Source of the DNA: Tetrahymena elliotti 4EA
Lineage: Eukaryota; Ciliophora; Oligohymenophorea; Hymenostomatida; Tetrahymenidae
Assembly: GCA_000231825.2 (NCBI GenBank)
Contig: JH720301.1
Span: 1,474,123-1,538,122, forward strand
Direction: 5' to 3'
DNA: 64,000 bases
The position numbers and the translations under genes are program-made. Position 1 is the first letter of the stretch; each line of letters starts with the position of its first letter. Below are positions 1-16,000 of the stretch, one piece after another. The notes beneath the pieces were generated by a model. That model searched no databases. It had not been told where the DNA came from and saw only the letters and a list, made by a program, of their open reading frames with translations.

Positions 1-3000
1 CTTACCGAAATGAAACTAGAAAGCTTTGGAAGTATTATATAGAAGATCTTTTTAGGTGAAAATACCCTATTGAATAGCTTACTTAAGGTTAAAACCAACC
101 TAGAATACAACCCTAAAAAAATGATAGAGGATTTGGATTAACTTGGCAATAGAGCAAGAAGAAGAAACTCTTCTACCTAAGTAGCAGAAGTTAATAAAGA
201 TGAAAAATTTATTTAAAAAGCTAATGAAACTGTTATACAAAGTAAGAAAAAGGTTAAAGACCGCTTCAAAATGACATCAGATTTTGAAGTTCCCAAAGTA
301 AATTATATTCAATAGTTTCATGTTATTTAAAGATTTTTTATTCTAAAATTGATAGGTTTTTGCTGATAAAGGCACTGATACTGCTTTAGATAGAGAAGAT
401 GCAAAAAATCTTAATAATGTAATGAAAAAAAATGAAGAACTTGATGAGATAAGAAAAGAATTTGATGAATCTTCGAAAGAAATAGAAAATTTCTTGAAAA
501 ATAAAAATTTAATTAATTTTAATGATGAAAGATCTAAAGCTGAATCATCTCTCAAGCATATGCTAAAAGACCTTTCTTAGAAGAAGAGAAAAGCTGAATA
601 AAGTAATTTATATTTAAAACTACAATAAATTATTAAATCTGATATAATTAATCTAGTTGAAAGGGAAGGACATTCTCTTTTGTAATTTGATCCTTATTAG
701 TAGATGCAAAATTAAGCAAAATAAAATGCAAATGCTGCATTAATATTTGGTACTCCACCTGGCCATATCTTAAGAGATGGAAAACTCATAGCTATATCTT
801 CAATAGAAATATAAGTAAATTTTAAAAAATATAGTCGATTATTTAGGTTTTTAAATGAAATTTAATTAAATAAAGACTGAAAAAGATCCTAATCTGGATA
901 AAATAGCTAAAATGACTTAAGAAATGTAAACAAAATAAACTAAATTTACTGAGTTAGAAAAGAAAGTGAAAGAAATCTAAAAAGATGCAGATATCTATAA
1001 AGAGTAAGTAAAAAAATTAAATGATAAAATTAGTGAAATGAATGGTCTGGCTAAGAAGAAAGAGGAAGATTAGAAAAAAGAAAAAAAAGAAAGAGAAAAG
1101 CTTATTGTAATGGATGAAAAGGGTAAAGAGAGATTCAGAAATATTGTTGAAGAGAACTATCGCTTAAAGCTGAAGCTTAAGGAGCTGGTAGAAGAAATTA
1201 AACTATTAGAAAAAGAAAACAAAGGTGCTTTAGAAAAATTCAAACAATTTATTATGAATAGTAATTTAACAGATGAGCAAAAGCGTATGCTTATTGGCAA
1301 AGTAGAAGAATTGTTTACTCTTGATCTTTCTAAGAGATTAAATTTAAGAGAGCTTGAGCATTTAAGTAAGATAGATAATGATATGCTCAAAGATCCACTA
1401 ATAAGAGCTATTATTGGAGATCCTGTTGCTATGGTTAAAAAAATTAAGTAGGACGAAAAAGATAAGTAAAAATTAAGAGCAAGTCCTAATTATAACCCTG
1501 ATTTTGATCCTAACCTCTTAGAAGATGGTCAAAGAATTATAACAAGAAAAGTCAAAAAGAAAATAAGAAGATTAAATTCAAAAGGATAATGGGTAGAAGA
1601 AGTACGATTTATTTTTAATATTTTATTGATAAAATAGTTATTTTATTAAAGGAAATTGAAGTTGAAGAAGAATGCGTTGTTGATAAGTTCGGTAATGTTA
1701 TTAGGTCGAGAGAAAAGCCAAAAGAAGGCTTTTCTATGGATCCTCTCATGCAAAATTTTATAAATAAGCATGGTGGATTAGCTATTGGTGGAGCTAAATT
1801 CAATTTACCATAAAAACCTAATAAGCCAGTTGCTAAAAATGGATAAGTAATAAAAGAAGGAGAATGGTTTGTTGATCAAAACGGTAATAGAGTAAAAATG
1901 ACTAAAAATGCCAAAGGAGAGGAAGAATATGAAATCCAAGAAGGTAAAAATTAAAGTGGATTATTTTATAATTAATATCTTTTATCTAAAAATAGAATAT
2001 ATTGATGAATTCGGCAATAAGAAAATAAGAAATAAGAAAATGATTATTTCTAAAGACAAAGATGGAAATGAAATCATCACAGTAAATTAATTAAATCTTT
2101 TTAATCTAAATTTTTAATGAACTATTTTATTTACTTTTGAAATAGGAAGAATATATTGACCCTAAAACTGGTAAAAAGATTACAGTATAGAAAAAAGTTT
2201 TTAGAGACAAAGATGGAAATGTACAAATTTTTTTTATTTTTTTGTTTTAAATATATATTTTTTAACTAAAGGAAGTTATTGAAGAAATCACAACTGACGC
2301 AAATGGCAACAAGATAACAAAAAGAACAAAAGTTCTAAGAGATAAAGATGGTAAAATATTAACTTAAAAATAACACAATAAAATCTTTATTTTATAAAGG
2401 AAATGAAATTATTGAGGAAGAAATAATAGATGAATTTGGTAATAAAATTATTGTCAGAAAAAAGGTAATTTTTTTATGAGAAAAAAAAGATAGAGAATAA
2501 ATTAAAAATAAAACTTTTCAATTAAAAAGAAAATGAAAGATGCCAATGGAAATGATATTTGGGTTACTGAAACTATTAATGCTGATGGAAGTAAAACAAT
2601 TGTGACAGAAAAAATTGGTAAAAATGGAGAAAGGATTATCATAGAAGAAAAAATTGATAAGAATGGAAAAAAAACTATTGTAAAACTTTTAGGATTTATC
2701 AATTAATTATTGACATTTAATTATAAATAATTTTTAGACTGAAAAAAAGATTACAATTGGTAAGGATGGAAAACCCATAATAGAAGAAACTATTATAGAT
2801 GAAAAGGGAAATAGAATATAGAAAACAATCAAGTAAGAGATTGATGCTTCTGGTAACGTGGTGACAATAGAAGAAGCTGTAGATGAAAATGGTAACAAAA
2901 TTATCAAAAAAACTAAGATGATAGTAGATAAAGATGGAAACTAAGTTAAAGTTGAAGAAATCATTGATGCTAATGGAAATAAGATTACTAAGTTCACCAA

Positions 3001-5258
3001 ATAAATAGTAGATGCAGATGGAAATATAATCACAGTTGAAGAAACTGTAGATGAACATGGAAATAAAATTACAAAAGTAAATTTTAAAAAAAATAAATTC
3101 TGTGATTTTAAATGTCTTTAAAAATAGAAAATTAAAAGATTATTCGATAAAGATGGAAACGAAATCATTGAAGAAGAAATTATTGATGCAAATGGAAATC
3201 GTATTATTATAAGGACAAAAAAGAATAAAGATGGTTCAATTGAAGAAGAAAGGTATAACCCCGAGACAGGAGAAAGAATTATTGTGAAGAAAAGAATTGA
3301 CGCCAACGGGTAATAATTATTTACTTTTCAGTTAATTGTTTTCATTTATTTTATAATTCATTTTTAAATAGACGTGAAATTATTGAAGAAACGAGAATTG
3401 ATAAAAATGGTAAATCTGTAACTACTACTAAAGTAATAACTACTGATAAATTTGGAAATAAGATTATTGAAGAATCTTATATTGATCCTGAGACAGGCTA
3501 AAGAGTTACAGTTAGGAAAAAAGTCACAAAAGACAAAAATGGAAATGTAAAAAAATCATATTATATATAAAAATTAAAGACATGCATAATTCTTTATTTT
3601 TAGGATGTTGTTGAAGAGACTATTATTGATGAAAATGGAAGAGTAAAAACTGTTAAAAAAAGAGTCTTTAAAGATAAAGATGGTAGAGATGTGATTGAGG
3701 AGGAAATTACAGATGCTGATGGTAAAAAATACAAAATTAGGACTAAAGTTTATAAAGATGCTGATGGTAATGAAATTATTGAAGAAGAAAGAATAGATGA
3801 ATTTGGTAACCAAATTTCCTTTTTCAATAAAAAATGTTTATCAAATAAATAATCTTATTAGGTAACAGAGTCATAGTAAGAAGGAAAAAAGATAAAGATG
3901 GTAGAGAAATAGTTGAGGAAATTAGAATCGATGCAAATGGAAATAAGACAGGTATTTAAATATGTGGTTTTACAGTTGATTAATTTTATTATTTATTCAA
4001 GTAATCCATAAGGTAATCAACAAAGATGGAACTATTGAAGAAACTATAATTGATGCCAAAGGAAATATAACTAAAACTAAAAGAAAACAAGGAACTGAAG
4101 ATAAAGAAATTTAAGTTAACAGCATTTTTGGTGCAAACTCTGTAGTCAGTACTTAAGATTTACAAAGAATTCTTGTAAATCTTGGTTGTACTGAAGACGA
4201 TGCAAGGATGATTGTAGAAGCTATCATGAATTATATTCACAAAGGTACTCCATTTATATTGGGTGATGGTGATGATGCTAAGCTTAGGAATGCTCAAAAT
4301 AAACATAGTGATAATCTCAAAGATTTGAAAGAGCAGAGAAAGAGAGAAATGGAAGAACTTCGTAAAAAGAGAGAAGAAGAGAGATTAGCTAAGTTAAAAG
4401 AGATCCAAGCTCAAAAGGTAGTCTAGTTTTTTAATAATATAAAGAACTAGTTTCAAAATTATTTTATAAAAATATCTAAAGGATGCTCGTAAGAGAAAAG
4501 AAGAAGAAAATGATGAAGATTTGGAAGTCATTGATGACAAAATGAATGAAGATGAGTAGGCTGAAGCTTTATTCAGAAAATTAAAGAATTAGAAGTCTTT
4601 GATGGGAGAATTATTAAGAAATATTAGAAACTAGTTAGGATTAAGTGGGGATTAAGAAATAACTCTAGAGATGTTTAAGGAATATATGGAGAAATACAAG
4701 TAGGTTCACTCCAAGTGTGGAGAAAACTGTCCTCATTTAAAGAGATTCTATGCTAAGTTAGGTTTCATTCAGAATAAGTACAAGAGAAAGTTCTTAAAGA
4801 TGAAGGATACCAAAATAAATGCATTCTAAGGAAAAAATTCTAATAAAGAAAAGTTACCAAGGATCATGAGCAATTGTAAATTTTATTAAATTAATTTTTA
4901 TGTTTTTAATTAAAAAAAATATTTTCAAAAAGCTAAGGGATTATCAGATAGTGGAAAATCATTTTCATCATCTTTCTACTAAAATAATTAGATGAATTAA
5001 TCTAATATTATTTACAAGACTTAAGGCAGCTAAATTACTTCTTCAAATAGAGTGCTTACTGTTGAAAATGAATCATTAACTGGATAAGATACAATCAAAG
5101 GAGACTATGATTTCCAAAAAAATAAGCAAAATAATTAGTCTTAGGAAGAAGATAAAGCTGATTTCGATTAAGAAGAGTATGAAGATGAGTAAAATGATGA
5201 TGTTGATAACTATGATGATGAGGACCAACAAATAACTAATGAAGAAGCTAAGATTTGA
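1..5258 (+). CDS. Giant D-x-D-G-N repeat protein, 5' end outside window
   Basis: The reading frame is open from base 1, so the start lies upstream; it ends at TGA 5256-5258. With TAA/TAG read as Gln and about 15 short introns removed (for example 298-355), the order is: a charged coiled-coil region (about 1-1450), a run of roughly 20-residue repeats like DKDGNEIIEEEIIDANGNKI (about 1860-4080), a second helical charged stretch with many K/E/R (about 4140-4900), and an acidic D/E/Q-rich tail. The repeat has an Asp/Asn/Gly turn, but I do not see a complete EF-hand loop, so calcium binding is only possible. Several introns fall at the same point of the repeat, just after D-x-x-G-N, which suggests growth by exon duplication. 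I do not recognise the family. Long helical-plus-repeat proteins of this kind in ciliates are often cortical or ciliary, but that is inference. Exon borders in the repeat zone are good; the total number of repeats is approximate. Confidence 0.8.
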
Positions 5259-5875
5259 AATCAAATATAAATAAATTAAAAAAACTTATCTTAAATAATA
5301 TGCATTCAAGTTAATGGTTTATATGAAGTTATTTTAAGTTAAAAAATATCTTAAATAATTAATTCCAATTAAATTATTTTTAAAAATCAACTAATATCAT
5401 TTTTTTTCTTTTTCGTACACCAAAAATAATTAAATTTAAAATATTATAAATAATTATTAAATAAAAAACTGCAAAAATACTTTTAAAATTATTTAAGGAT
5501 TTCACTAGATGAAAGAATATCTTAGATTTAGATGGAAGCTTAATAAATTATTATATTTAATTTTTAACTAAATTAAATTCAACCATCATTACGAATATTT
5601 AAATAATTTTTTTTAACCAATAAAAATTTAATTTTGCAACATCAAAAAAAGAATCAAATCTAAAATTTTTTTTAAATGAAATTATTTTCTAATTTTTATT
5701 TTTTTTTAATTTTTATTCAAATTTAATATTTTAAAATGGTATTTTTGTAATTATTTAAGGATAAACAAATAAACTAAATACTTAAAATAGAATTTTAGAT
5801 AATTTATAAATATTTTACTTTTGTTTTTGATATTCTTAACTAAAATAATAAGGAGCTAAGCTATCATAATATATT
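5259..5875. other. Convergent intergenic region
   Basis: This is an AT-rich spacer of about 0.6 kb between the 3' ends of two convergent genes. It contains poly-A and poly-T runs and no supported gene. Confidence 0.6.
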
Positions 5876-6964
5876 TCAAGCACTATCAGCATAGTAAGTA
5901 GGAACAAATAATCCATCTTCTACTGTCTTTTTTAATAAATTTTCATCAGTTACACCTGTCATTACAAGAAGAGTGTCAAGGCCAGCATTTTAACCTAAAG
6001 CAATATCAGTATCTAAGTTGTCTCCAATCATAATAGCTTCTGATTTATTGATATTGTATTTGTTACACAATAGGTCTACTACAAAACTATTGGGCTTTCC
6101 TGTGACTAAGGGTCTTGTATCACATGCTATTGCAATAGCATTAACAATAGTACCACCACCAGGCATTTTTTTCCCTCCTGCCATGATGTACTTATCTTCA
6201 TTAGTGGCAATAAATTTAGCACCATTTTATACATAACTACTAGCATAGGCCATCATAGTATAGTTAAATTCATAGTTAATACCTACTACAACAGCTCCTA
6301 CTCCACTATCAAGCTTAAGATTTTCAAATTCATCAGCAGTCATTTCTTTACTTTAACTATGGTGCTCATTACTCCATATGTAATCGATTCCATAATTAGC
6401 TAATTCTTCACAAATACCCTTCATTCCTACTACATAACACTTTTTAACATTTGGAAGATTATTCTTAATGTAATAAGCTGCTATACTAGAAGCTGCAAAA
6501 ACCTAAATTATTTTTAATTTTTGATAAAATTTTAATTTATTTCTTTCAAATTTCCTTTCAATAATATTTTTAAAATTATTTTCTCATTTTTTTCTATTTA
6601 AAAAGCTTTCTTTGTAAAAAAATAAATATTCTGATTACTCTTTCTTCTTCAGTCTCAACACCTAAAGCTTTTAATTTTTCAACATAAGTCTTTCTTGATC
6701 TACTACTATTGTTAGTGATGAAGAAGCATTGCTTTCCTTCTTTTTTTAATTGTTAATAAGAGTCAATTGCGTTTTGGATTTTATGGGAGCCATTCCACTT
6801 TTATTACAAAAAATATTGAAAAATGATTAAAATAAATTATGTAAAGTATCAAAAAAGACTTATGAATTAATTACGTAAACACCATCCATATCGAAGAAAA
6901 AGGCTTTATACTTATCCTTCAAGTCAAGAAGGTTTTTAACTTTTTAAGGGAACTTAGATGCCAT
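5876..6964 (-). CDS. HAD-family phosphatase, phosphoglycolate/4-nitrophenyl phosphatase type
   Basis: Three exons (6875-6964, 6639-6797, 5876-6502) give 291 residues; all junctions are phase 0. The four HAD motifs are visible: motif I FFFDMDGVY near residue 25 (nucleophile Asp and acid Asp), motif II FFITNNSSRSR in exon 2, the conserved Lys before the GTIVNAIA segment (TGKPNS), and motif IV MIGDNLDTDI with its acidic pair. The cap between motifs II and III is the C2 type of the phosphoglycolate phosphatase/pyridoxal phosphatase group, and the length fits that group. Such enzymes hydrolyse small phosphate esters, in particular 2-phosphoglycolate, in the cytosol. There is no signal peptide. The exact substrate cannot be told from sequence. 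The neighbouring repeat gene is convergent and unrelated. Confidence 0.9.
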
Positions 6965-7460
6965 TTTATATAATAACAATCTTTAAAGAAAGAAAGGATT
7001 TTTAGATATCTTTTAGTTAATTAATTAATATAAAAAATATTTATTAATTGAAATTATGTTTATTTAAATGTAATGAGGAGAAGTATAGGCAAATAATATA
7101 TTTAAAAAAAGAAAGTATTTGATGCATATTAAATATTTCGTTTTAGAAATTTTTAGAATAAAAGAAATAAATAAACAAATAATCAACAAAAAATAATCAA
7201 GAAATCAATTAATTATTCTTGAATGATAAAAATAAATTTTGATTTAACTGCTTTAAATTTTAGCGCATCAAAACTAAATCCGTTTATTTTAGTTGCATTT
7301 TTAGTAAAAAATTATCTTTATAGAAATATTATGAAATTTAGATTTCTATTCCCAAAAATAATCCTTTATTTGTTTCTTTACTTTGATGAGATTGTCAAAA
7401 AAATGTTTTGTTTTTTAAACCACTGATGTTTTCTATTAGTCCATTGATTCAACATGGCCT

Positions 7461-7524
7461 TTTTGAACAGAATCAGCCTAAATAAACTAAAAGAACAATT
7501 AAATCTGGCTGATTCTGTTGAAAA
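7461..7524. repeat. 18-bp imperfect inverted repeat with 28-nt loop
   Basis: The left arm 7461-7478 and right arm 7507-7524 are complementary with one mismatch (core AACAGAATCAGCC / GGCTGATTCTGTT). The arms are GC-richer than their surroundings. As RNA this would be a strong hairpin. It could be a structured transcript, a transposon-end relic or a regulatory element; nothing nearby decides this. Confidence 0.6.
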
Positions 7525-8514
7525 TTTTCTTTGACTTTTGCAATTGTACAAATATTGATGATTTTTGCTTATGTATTTTTCTAATTGATTCAAATTAATT
7601 TTTTTTATTTTTGCTATTAAGAAATGTCCTATGTTAGTTTTCTTGTTAATATTTGTATCAAAAGAATAATTTAAAAAAACAATATTAGAATAAAAAATCC
7701 GTTGACCACTCTTAAAATGGTAATAAAACATATTTAGGAAGTAGAGAAAGAGGATATAAAATTGAATGTTTTCAAATATGAGTTTTTTTTGTACTTATTT
7801 AAAAAAAATTTAAAAAAGAACCAGCTAATTTTTGGAGCAGCTGTTTGCCTAATTATTTGATTACAATTAAATTAAACAGTTTTAAAAGAAAAATCTAAAA
7901 GAAATTGGCTATTCTTTTAGCAAAATAAGAAAAAATTAAAAACAAACCAGTATTAAAATTGTTTAAGAAAGGCACTTTCCATTCCATTAAATCAAGAATG
8001 CTATATAAAATTTATGTCTATACGATTGGCAGTATATATTCCAAAAAAATATTTTTAGGTATTCCTAAACAATTTTTATGCTCAAAAAATGATAGCTCAG
8101 AAATTTTTAAAAATTTAAATTTTTGATTGTTAGTTCAGGGTGTCTTTTAAATTTTATTTTCTGTAATCTGATTGGCTACTTGAGAAAAAATTTTATGGTT
8201 CTTTTCTGTGCCAAAAAATCCGAGGCGAATTTTAAGGGCTGTTCGATTCTATTAAAAGTTTGTTTTAAAGGGATAAATAAATTAAATTAGGAAGAGTAGG
8301 TGGGTATAAAATTTAAAGAAGTAGTAGAAAATAAAGAATAAAAGTGGCTGGCTTTAAAAAATAGATTAGTCAAATTAATTTATTTTGAATTATCTAGTTT
8401 TAATTTGCTGATTTGATTTTGTTAAGAAAATAACATAACATATTTGAATATTTTATATATTCAATTTAATTAATAATAATTAACAAAAATCTAAAGCAAA
8501 AAAAAACAACGACG

Positions 8515-8624
8515 CTTGTCTTTAATTCTCCCAGTAACTCTATTAGATAGTCATTCTTTGATTATTAATAAACTAACTAGTCTTGTATTAATAAAGGTAA
8601 CTCATTTAAAAAATAAAAGACAAG
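8515..8624. repeat. Short inverted repeat enclosing 92 nt
   Basis: CTTGTCTTT (8515-8523) and AAAGACAAG (8616-8624) could close a 110-nt element about 225 bases upstream of the JmjC start. The arms are short, so chance is a real alternative. Confidence 0.3.
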
Positions 8625-8848
8625 TATAATCAATTAATATACAATAAAAATTGATCTTTTTGTTTCAGTTTGTTGATTGCTAAATTAAATAAATCCGAAT
8701 ATAAATTATCTAATTGCGTTCTAATTTATTAATATTAAATAAAAGAGAACAGAGTAATTTTAAAAAAAAAATTGTTTTGATAAAACTTTAGCTTGTTACT
8801 TAAGTAAAATCTCAAACTATTTATTTAAATCTTTTGCTAAAAACACTA

Positions 8849-12111
<3,263 letters not shown>

Positions 12112-13049
12112 ATTTAATTAATATTTACTTCCTATCTAATAATAAAAGCTCATTTCAAAGTGTGATACAAGAAAATTGTATCCTTAAATAATAAAAAAAT
12201 CATCTCTTTTAAATCTAAAACAACTATTCTTAATATTATTGTCTAAAATATAACCTTAAGACTAAAAAATCATTTATTCTTTCAAAATTAATTGTAATTA
12301 AAAAAAACAAATCACTAACAAAGAAATTGTTATTGTTCATAACTCTTTTAAAAGTGAGGAAATTAATTGAGTTCATTATTTCCCATTTTATTATATTTAA
12401 AACACTCCAAAAATATACTTTATAATTATTAAACTGTGACTTACATTTGTATATAAACGTTTATATTTCATTATTTTCAAATTAATAATTACTTTTTTAC
12501 ATTCTTTTATTCTTTTTATTTACCAAACAAATATGAATTTTCTTATAAAAATAAAAAAATCTTGCATTTTAAATTAAATTAATTTAAAATTTAAATGTTA
12601 AAAATAAAATTTTTTTGATTCACTTAAATCAAGTCAAAAATATACTAACTAATAAATAGCTACTATTATTTTTATTTTAATTAAAAATATCTTACCTTCA
12701 ACCAAAAAAGCTAATTTAGTTTAGATATTCTATTTAAGATAATGGTAATAAATTAATTTTACTTTGATAAATAATGAAGAGAGTAAACAATAATATACTT
12801 AAAAAGGCTTTTGATAAGTAATTAAAAGTTTCTGCTGATGTAAGTATAATTAATAAAGTTATTAAAAAGATTTTACAAAGTTCTGAAATAAGAAATAATA
12901 AATATGAGTACAAAAAGAAATAATAATATTTTTTCAAAGAATTTAATTTAGATAAAAGTTATTCAGTAAGTGTTTAAGAGTTATGTTTATTTAGGTTTTG
13001 ATTTAAATAAAATTTTATTGAGTAATTATTTCTGTACATATTGAAAAAA
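12112..13049. other. Convergent intergenic region
   Basis: This 0.9 kb spacer lies between the 3' ends of the JmjC gene and the LRR-ankyrin gene. Short open frames exist on both strands at 12,700-13,000, but they are hydrophobic low-complexity readings of AT-rich DNA with no coding signal. Confidence 0.5.
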
Positions 13050-16000
13050 TCATTAATTTTTTTGATTAAGTAAAAATTTTTTTTGCAAAGAGGAAACTTT
13101 TGGTTTTTGTAGATTGTATTAAGTAAATTTTATAGAGGGTTATTCTATTTAGCTTGGGTCATATTCTTCCTCAGTTGGGAGTGTTTACATTAACTGAGTT
13201 TCATTTAAAATTTAATTTTTTGAAACGGGATTTTAATATTACAGTTAAACTCTTTGTGCCATTTCATAGTAATAAAGAGGATTAGTGAGCATTTAGCTTT
13301 CATCATATCTTTAGTTAAGTTATGTTAGTGAAGTTTGTGTATTTAAAATTTAAGACTAAGATTGAATAGAGTCTCTTTTTTGAGAAGAAAAAGAGGAACT
13401 AGAAAAGTACCTATCTTGTTAAATTATTTAATTAATTGAGTTGTTTGAATAATCCAATTACTAGTAGAGAGCTAACAAGTTATTTTAAGGGAACAGTTAT
13501 TAGAAAAATATTTGTAAAACTTTTTAATCTTGAATCTTTTGCATCAACTAGCTTGTTTGGATATTGACCCAATCTTTTTCATGTTTAATATCTTTGATTG
13601 AAGGGTTAGTGTTTAGTTTTAAATGGGAAATCTAGGAAGTTAGCTATAAATTAATATTTTAAAAGAATATGTAAATCTAATTAATTATTAAATTAAATTA
13701 GGTAATTGCACTTGAAATTTATTGTTGCAATATTGTTATTTCTGTTTATTATGAGTCTTTAAAATAGTGGTTTGTTATCAACTCTTTAAGCATATCTTTC
13801 AGCTAAGTCTCAATATCCTTCATACTCCCTAGGCTTTCTAATTTTTTATTTAGAGTTATTTCTTGATTCTTTATTTTTTAATCTAAATATTTTAGTGATT
13901 ACATTATTTTATCTATTTTTTTCTGTGTTTTAGCCTTAAAGCAATGATAGTTCCAAATTTTTTCATTGCTAATTATATCTTAATTCTATTAAGGGTCTTA
14001 TCCTTATTGATTAATATCAACTTATTTCTAGCTATACATTGTAGATAAATTACTTTTGAAAAAATTTTAAATATTTTCACTATATTTCTTTTTTATTTTA
14101 ATTGGCTATGGAGCTGAGTTTATTAACTGTTTATTTCTTTCACTTGATTCTTAGCTCTATTTATCATCTTATGGTGTAAATTAGCCTAACATAGGATAAA
14201 TATGCTTTAAATTATTTGGTGAGTATGGCATAGTACGAAGTGAAAAACTTTCGTTTAGGGATTCTTCAAAGTTTTCTTAAAGTTCATCAATATTTTATTC
14301 TCCGTCTTCAAATGAACTCTCACTTTCATTTATACTTTATTCTAATAAATCTTTCAACTACTCTGCATCTTGTATAACATCACTTAATTTTGAAGGCTTG
14401 GCATAGTTTGATTTAAAATATGGGCATTAATTATTTAATTTTTGAAAGATTTTAGGATTATTATTCCCATTATGCTGCTTGATGCTGCTCTCTTCTATAC
14501 TTTCTAAATCCTCAGTTTTAACATCTATTTTATTAGCTATTTATTCTTTTAGTAATTTATCTTAGATTAATTTAGGCTGGAGCTTGGTCCACGAAAAAAT
14601 CTAACTAACCTTGACACCCTGTTCTTCACTTACTAAATCTTAACAAAAATCTAACTCAGTTGAATCATATTTACTTTTTTAAGTTTAACCATTTTTATTT
14701 TTTTAATTAATTAATTGAGTCTGGTTTGTTGAAATTTAACTGATTGCACTTTTTTAGTATTAATTTTAATCATATTAAGTATGTTTTTAATCTGTTTATA
14801 AAGATTAATTTTGTTAATTATTTTTAGTATCATAATTACTAATCGTCATCAGTTCATCTGAGGCATTTAATGCAGATTCACTGTATAAATTGTCATTAGA
14901 AAAGCTTTCTAATAAATTCTAAGCTTTATTTTATTAGTACTCAGGTAGTTTACGGATTGGGCACATTTTATTCTAATATTTTTAGAAATCTTCTCTAGAC
15001 TTACGAAAAGCCTGTAAAGAACTTTAGATGATAAAAGAACCTAAGTAATGCTGGCTGTCTTAATCTTAAAAGCTATTAAAACAAGAATTATTCTAGGAGC
15101 TTTAGTCTTTGAAGTTATTTAAGCTCTCATTTTTAAAAGCATTTGTTAGATAATACTATGAATCTTTATTACTCACTTATATATCAGCTTTTTAATTCAA
15201 GTCAAAATTAGATTTTTGTTTAGAGGATTGCAAAAAACTACTTTGTTTGTTGTTACTTAAATGATTATCAGAATTAAGGCTTTTAAAAGCATTTATATCT
15301 AATATTTTACTACTTTAGTATGGAGTACTTTATGGATTGAAGTATGGAATATTCTGATTACTTTTTTACAAAAATTAATGTGAAGAATTTTATTGTTCAA
15401 AATTTTTGTTTATTGTTTCTTCATATTCTTAATTGTTTATGTAAATTTAAGATTTCTCCAAAGCTAATTATTGGTTTGGTAGCTAATTGTTAAGGACTGA
15501 AAGACGTGAGTTTTATTTTATCTAATCATAAAAATTATATGCTTTACTTTTTTAAGAAGGATTTATTTGTGTTTAGTCTTCATCTTAACAGTCATACATT
15601 TTATTTTCAATAACTTTAATCGTGTCTTGATTGATAAAAAAATCTATTATTCTCACTTCCCATCTTTTCAAAAGCTTGCTTATGGTTGAGTGTCTCTATG
15701 AAAGACTGTATGGAGTTCTATCATATAAGTTTCTGATAGTAAAATTGTAATTTTATTTCAAAATGAGATACTCAACAATATCTGTAAAGCAATTGATGCA
15801 AGAAATATGGAGGATATTCATTTTTTCTTCTCCTCCCTTCTAATAAACTTTAAAAAGAAGTTTTCTTTTTTCCTAGTTAATCTTTGTTTCATAATTGTAA
15901 TCACTCAGCTAAATAAAATCAGGATTCGTTTTATAGCTCTATTTGTTAAGTTAACCCTAGATTTTATTATAAGTGAAAGCATATTAAATTGCAGATAGAT

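Larger units (their letters stand above)
6965..8848. other. 1.9 kb intergenic region between divergent genes
   Basis: This is the shared upstream region of the HAD phosphatase (-) and the JmjC gene (+). Several short frames are open on both strands, but none has codon use or motifs of a real protein. It holds two inverted repeats, listed separately. A B-box-like GTTCGATTC near 8241 has no matching arms, so it is not a tRNA. Confidence 0.5.

Noticed and set aside
8171..8255. A tRNA-like B box (GTTCGATTC near 8241)
   Set aside because: The T-arm does not pair (GGCTG against CTATT) and there is no acceptor stem or A box at the right distance.
12670..13200. A minus-strand ORF of about 165 codons with hydrophobic stretches, and a small plus-strand ORF from 12,774
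   Set aside because: Both are AT-driven; the first overlaps the end of the LRR-ankyrin gene in another frame. With one stop codon, chance ORFs of this length are common.
15807..15998. Plus-strand ORFs at 15,807-15,998 and 16,343-16,666
   Set aside because: They are shadows of the ankyrin repeats, which read cleanly on the minus strand.
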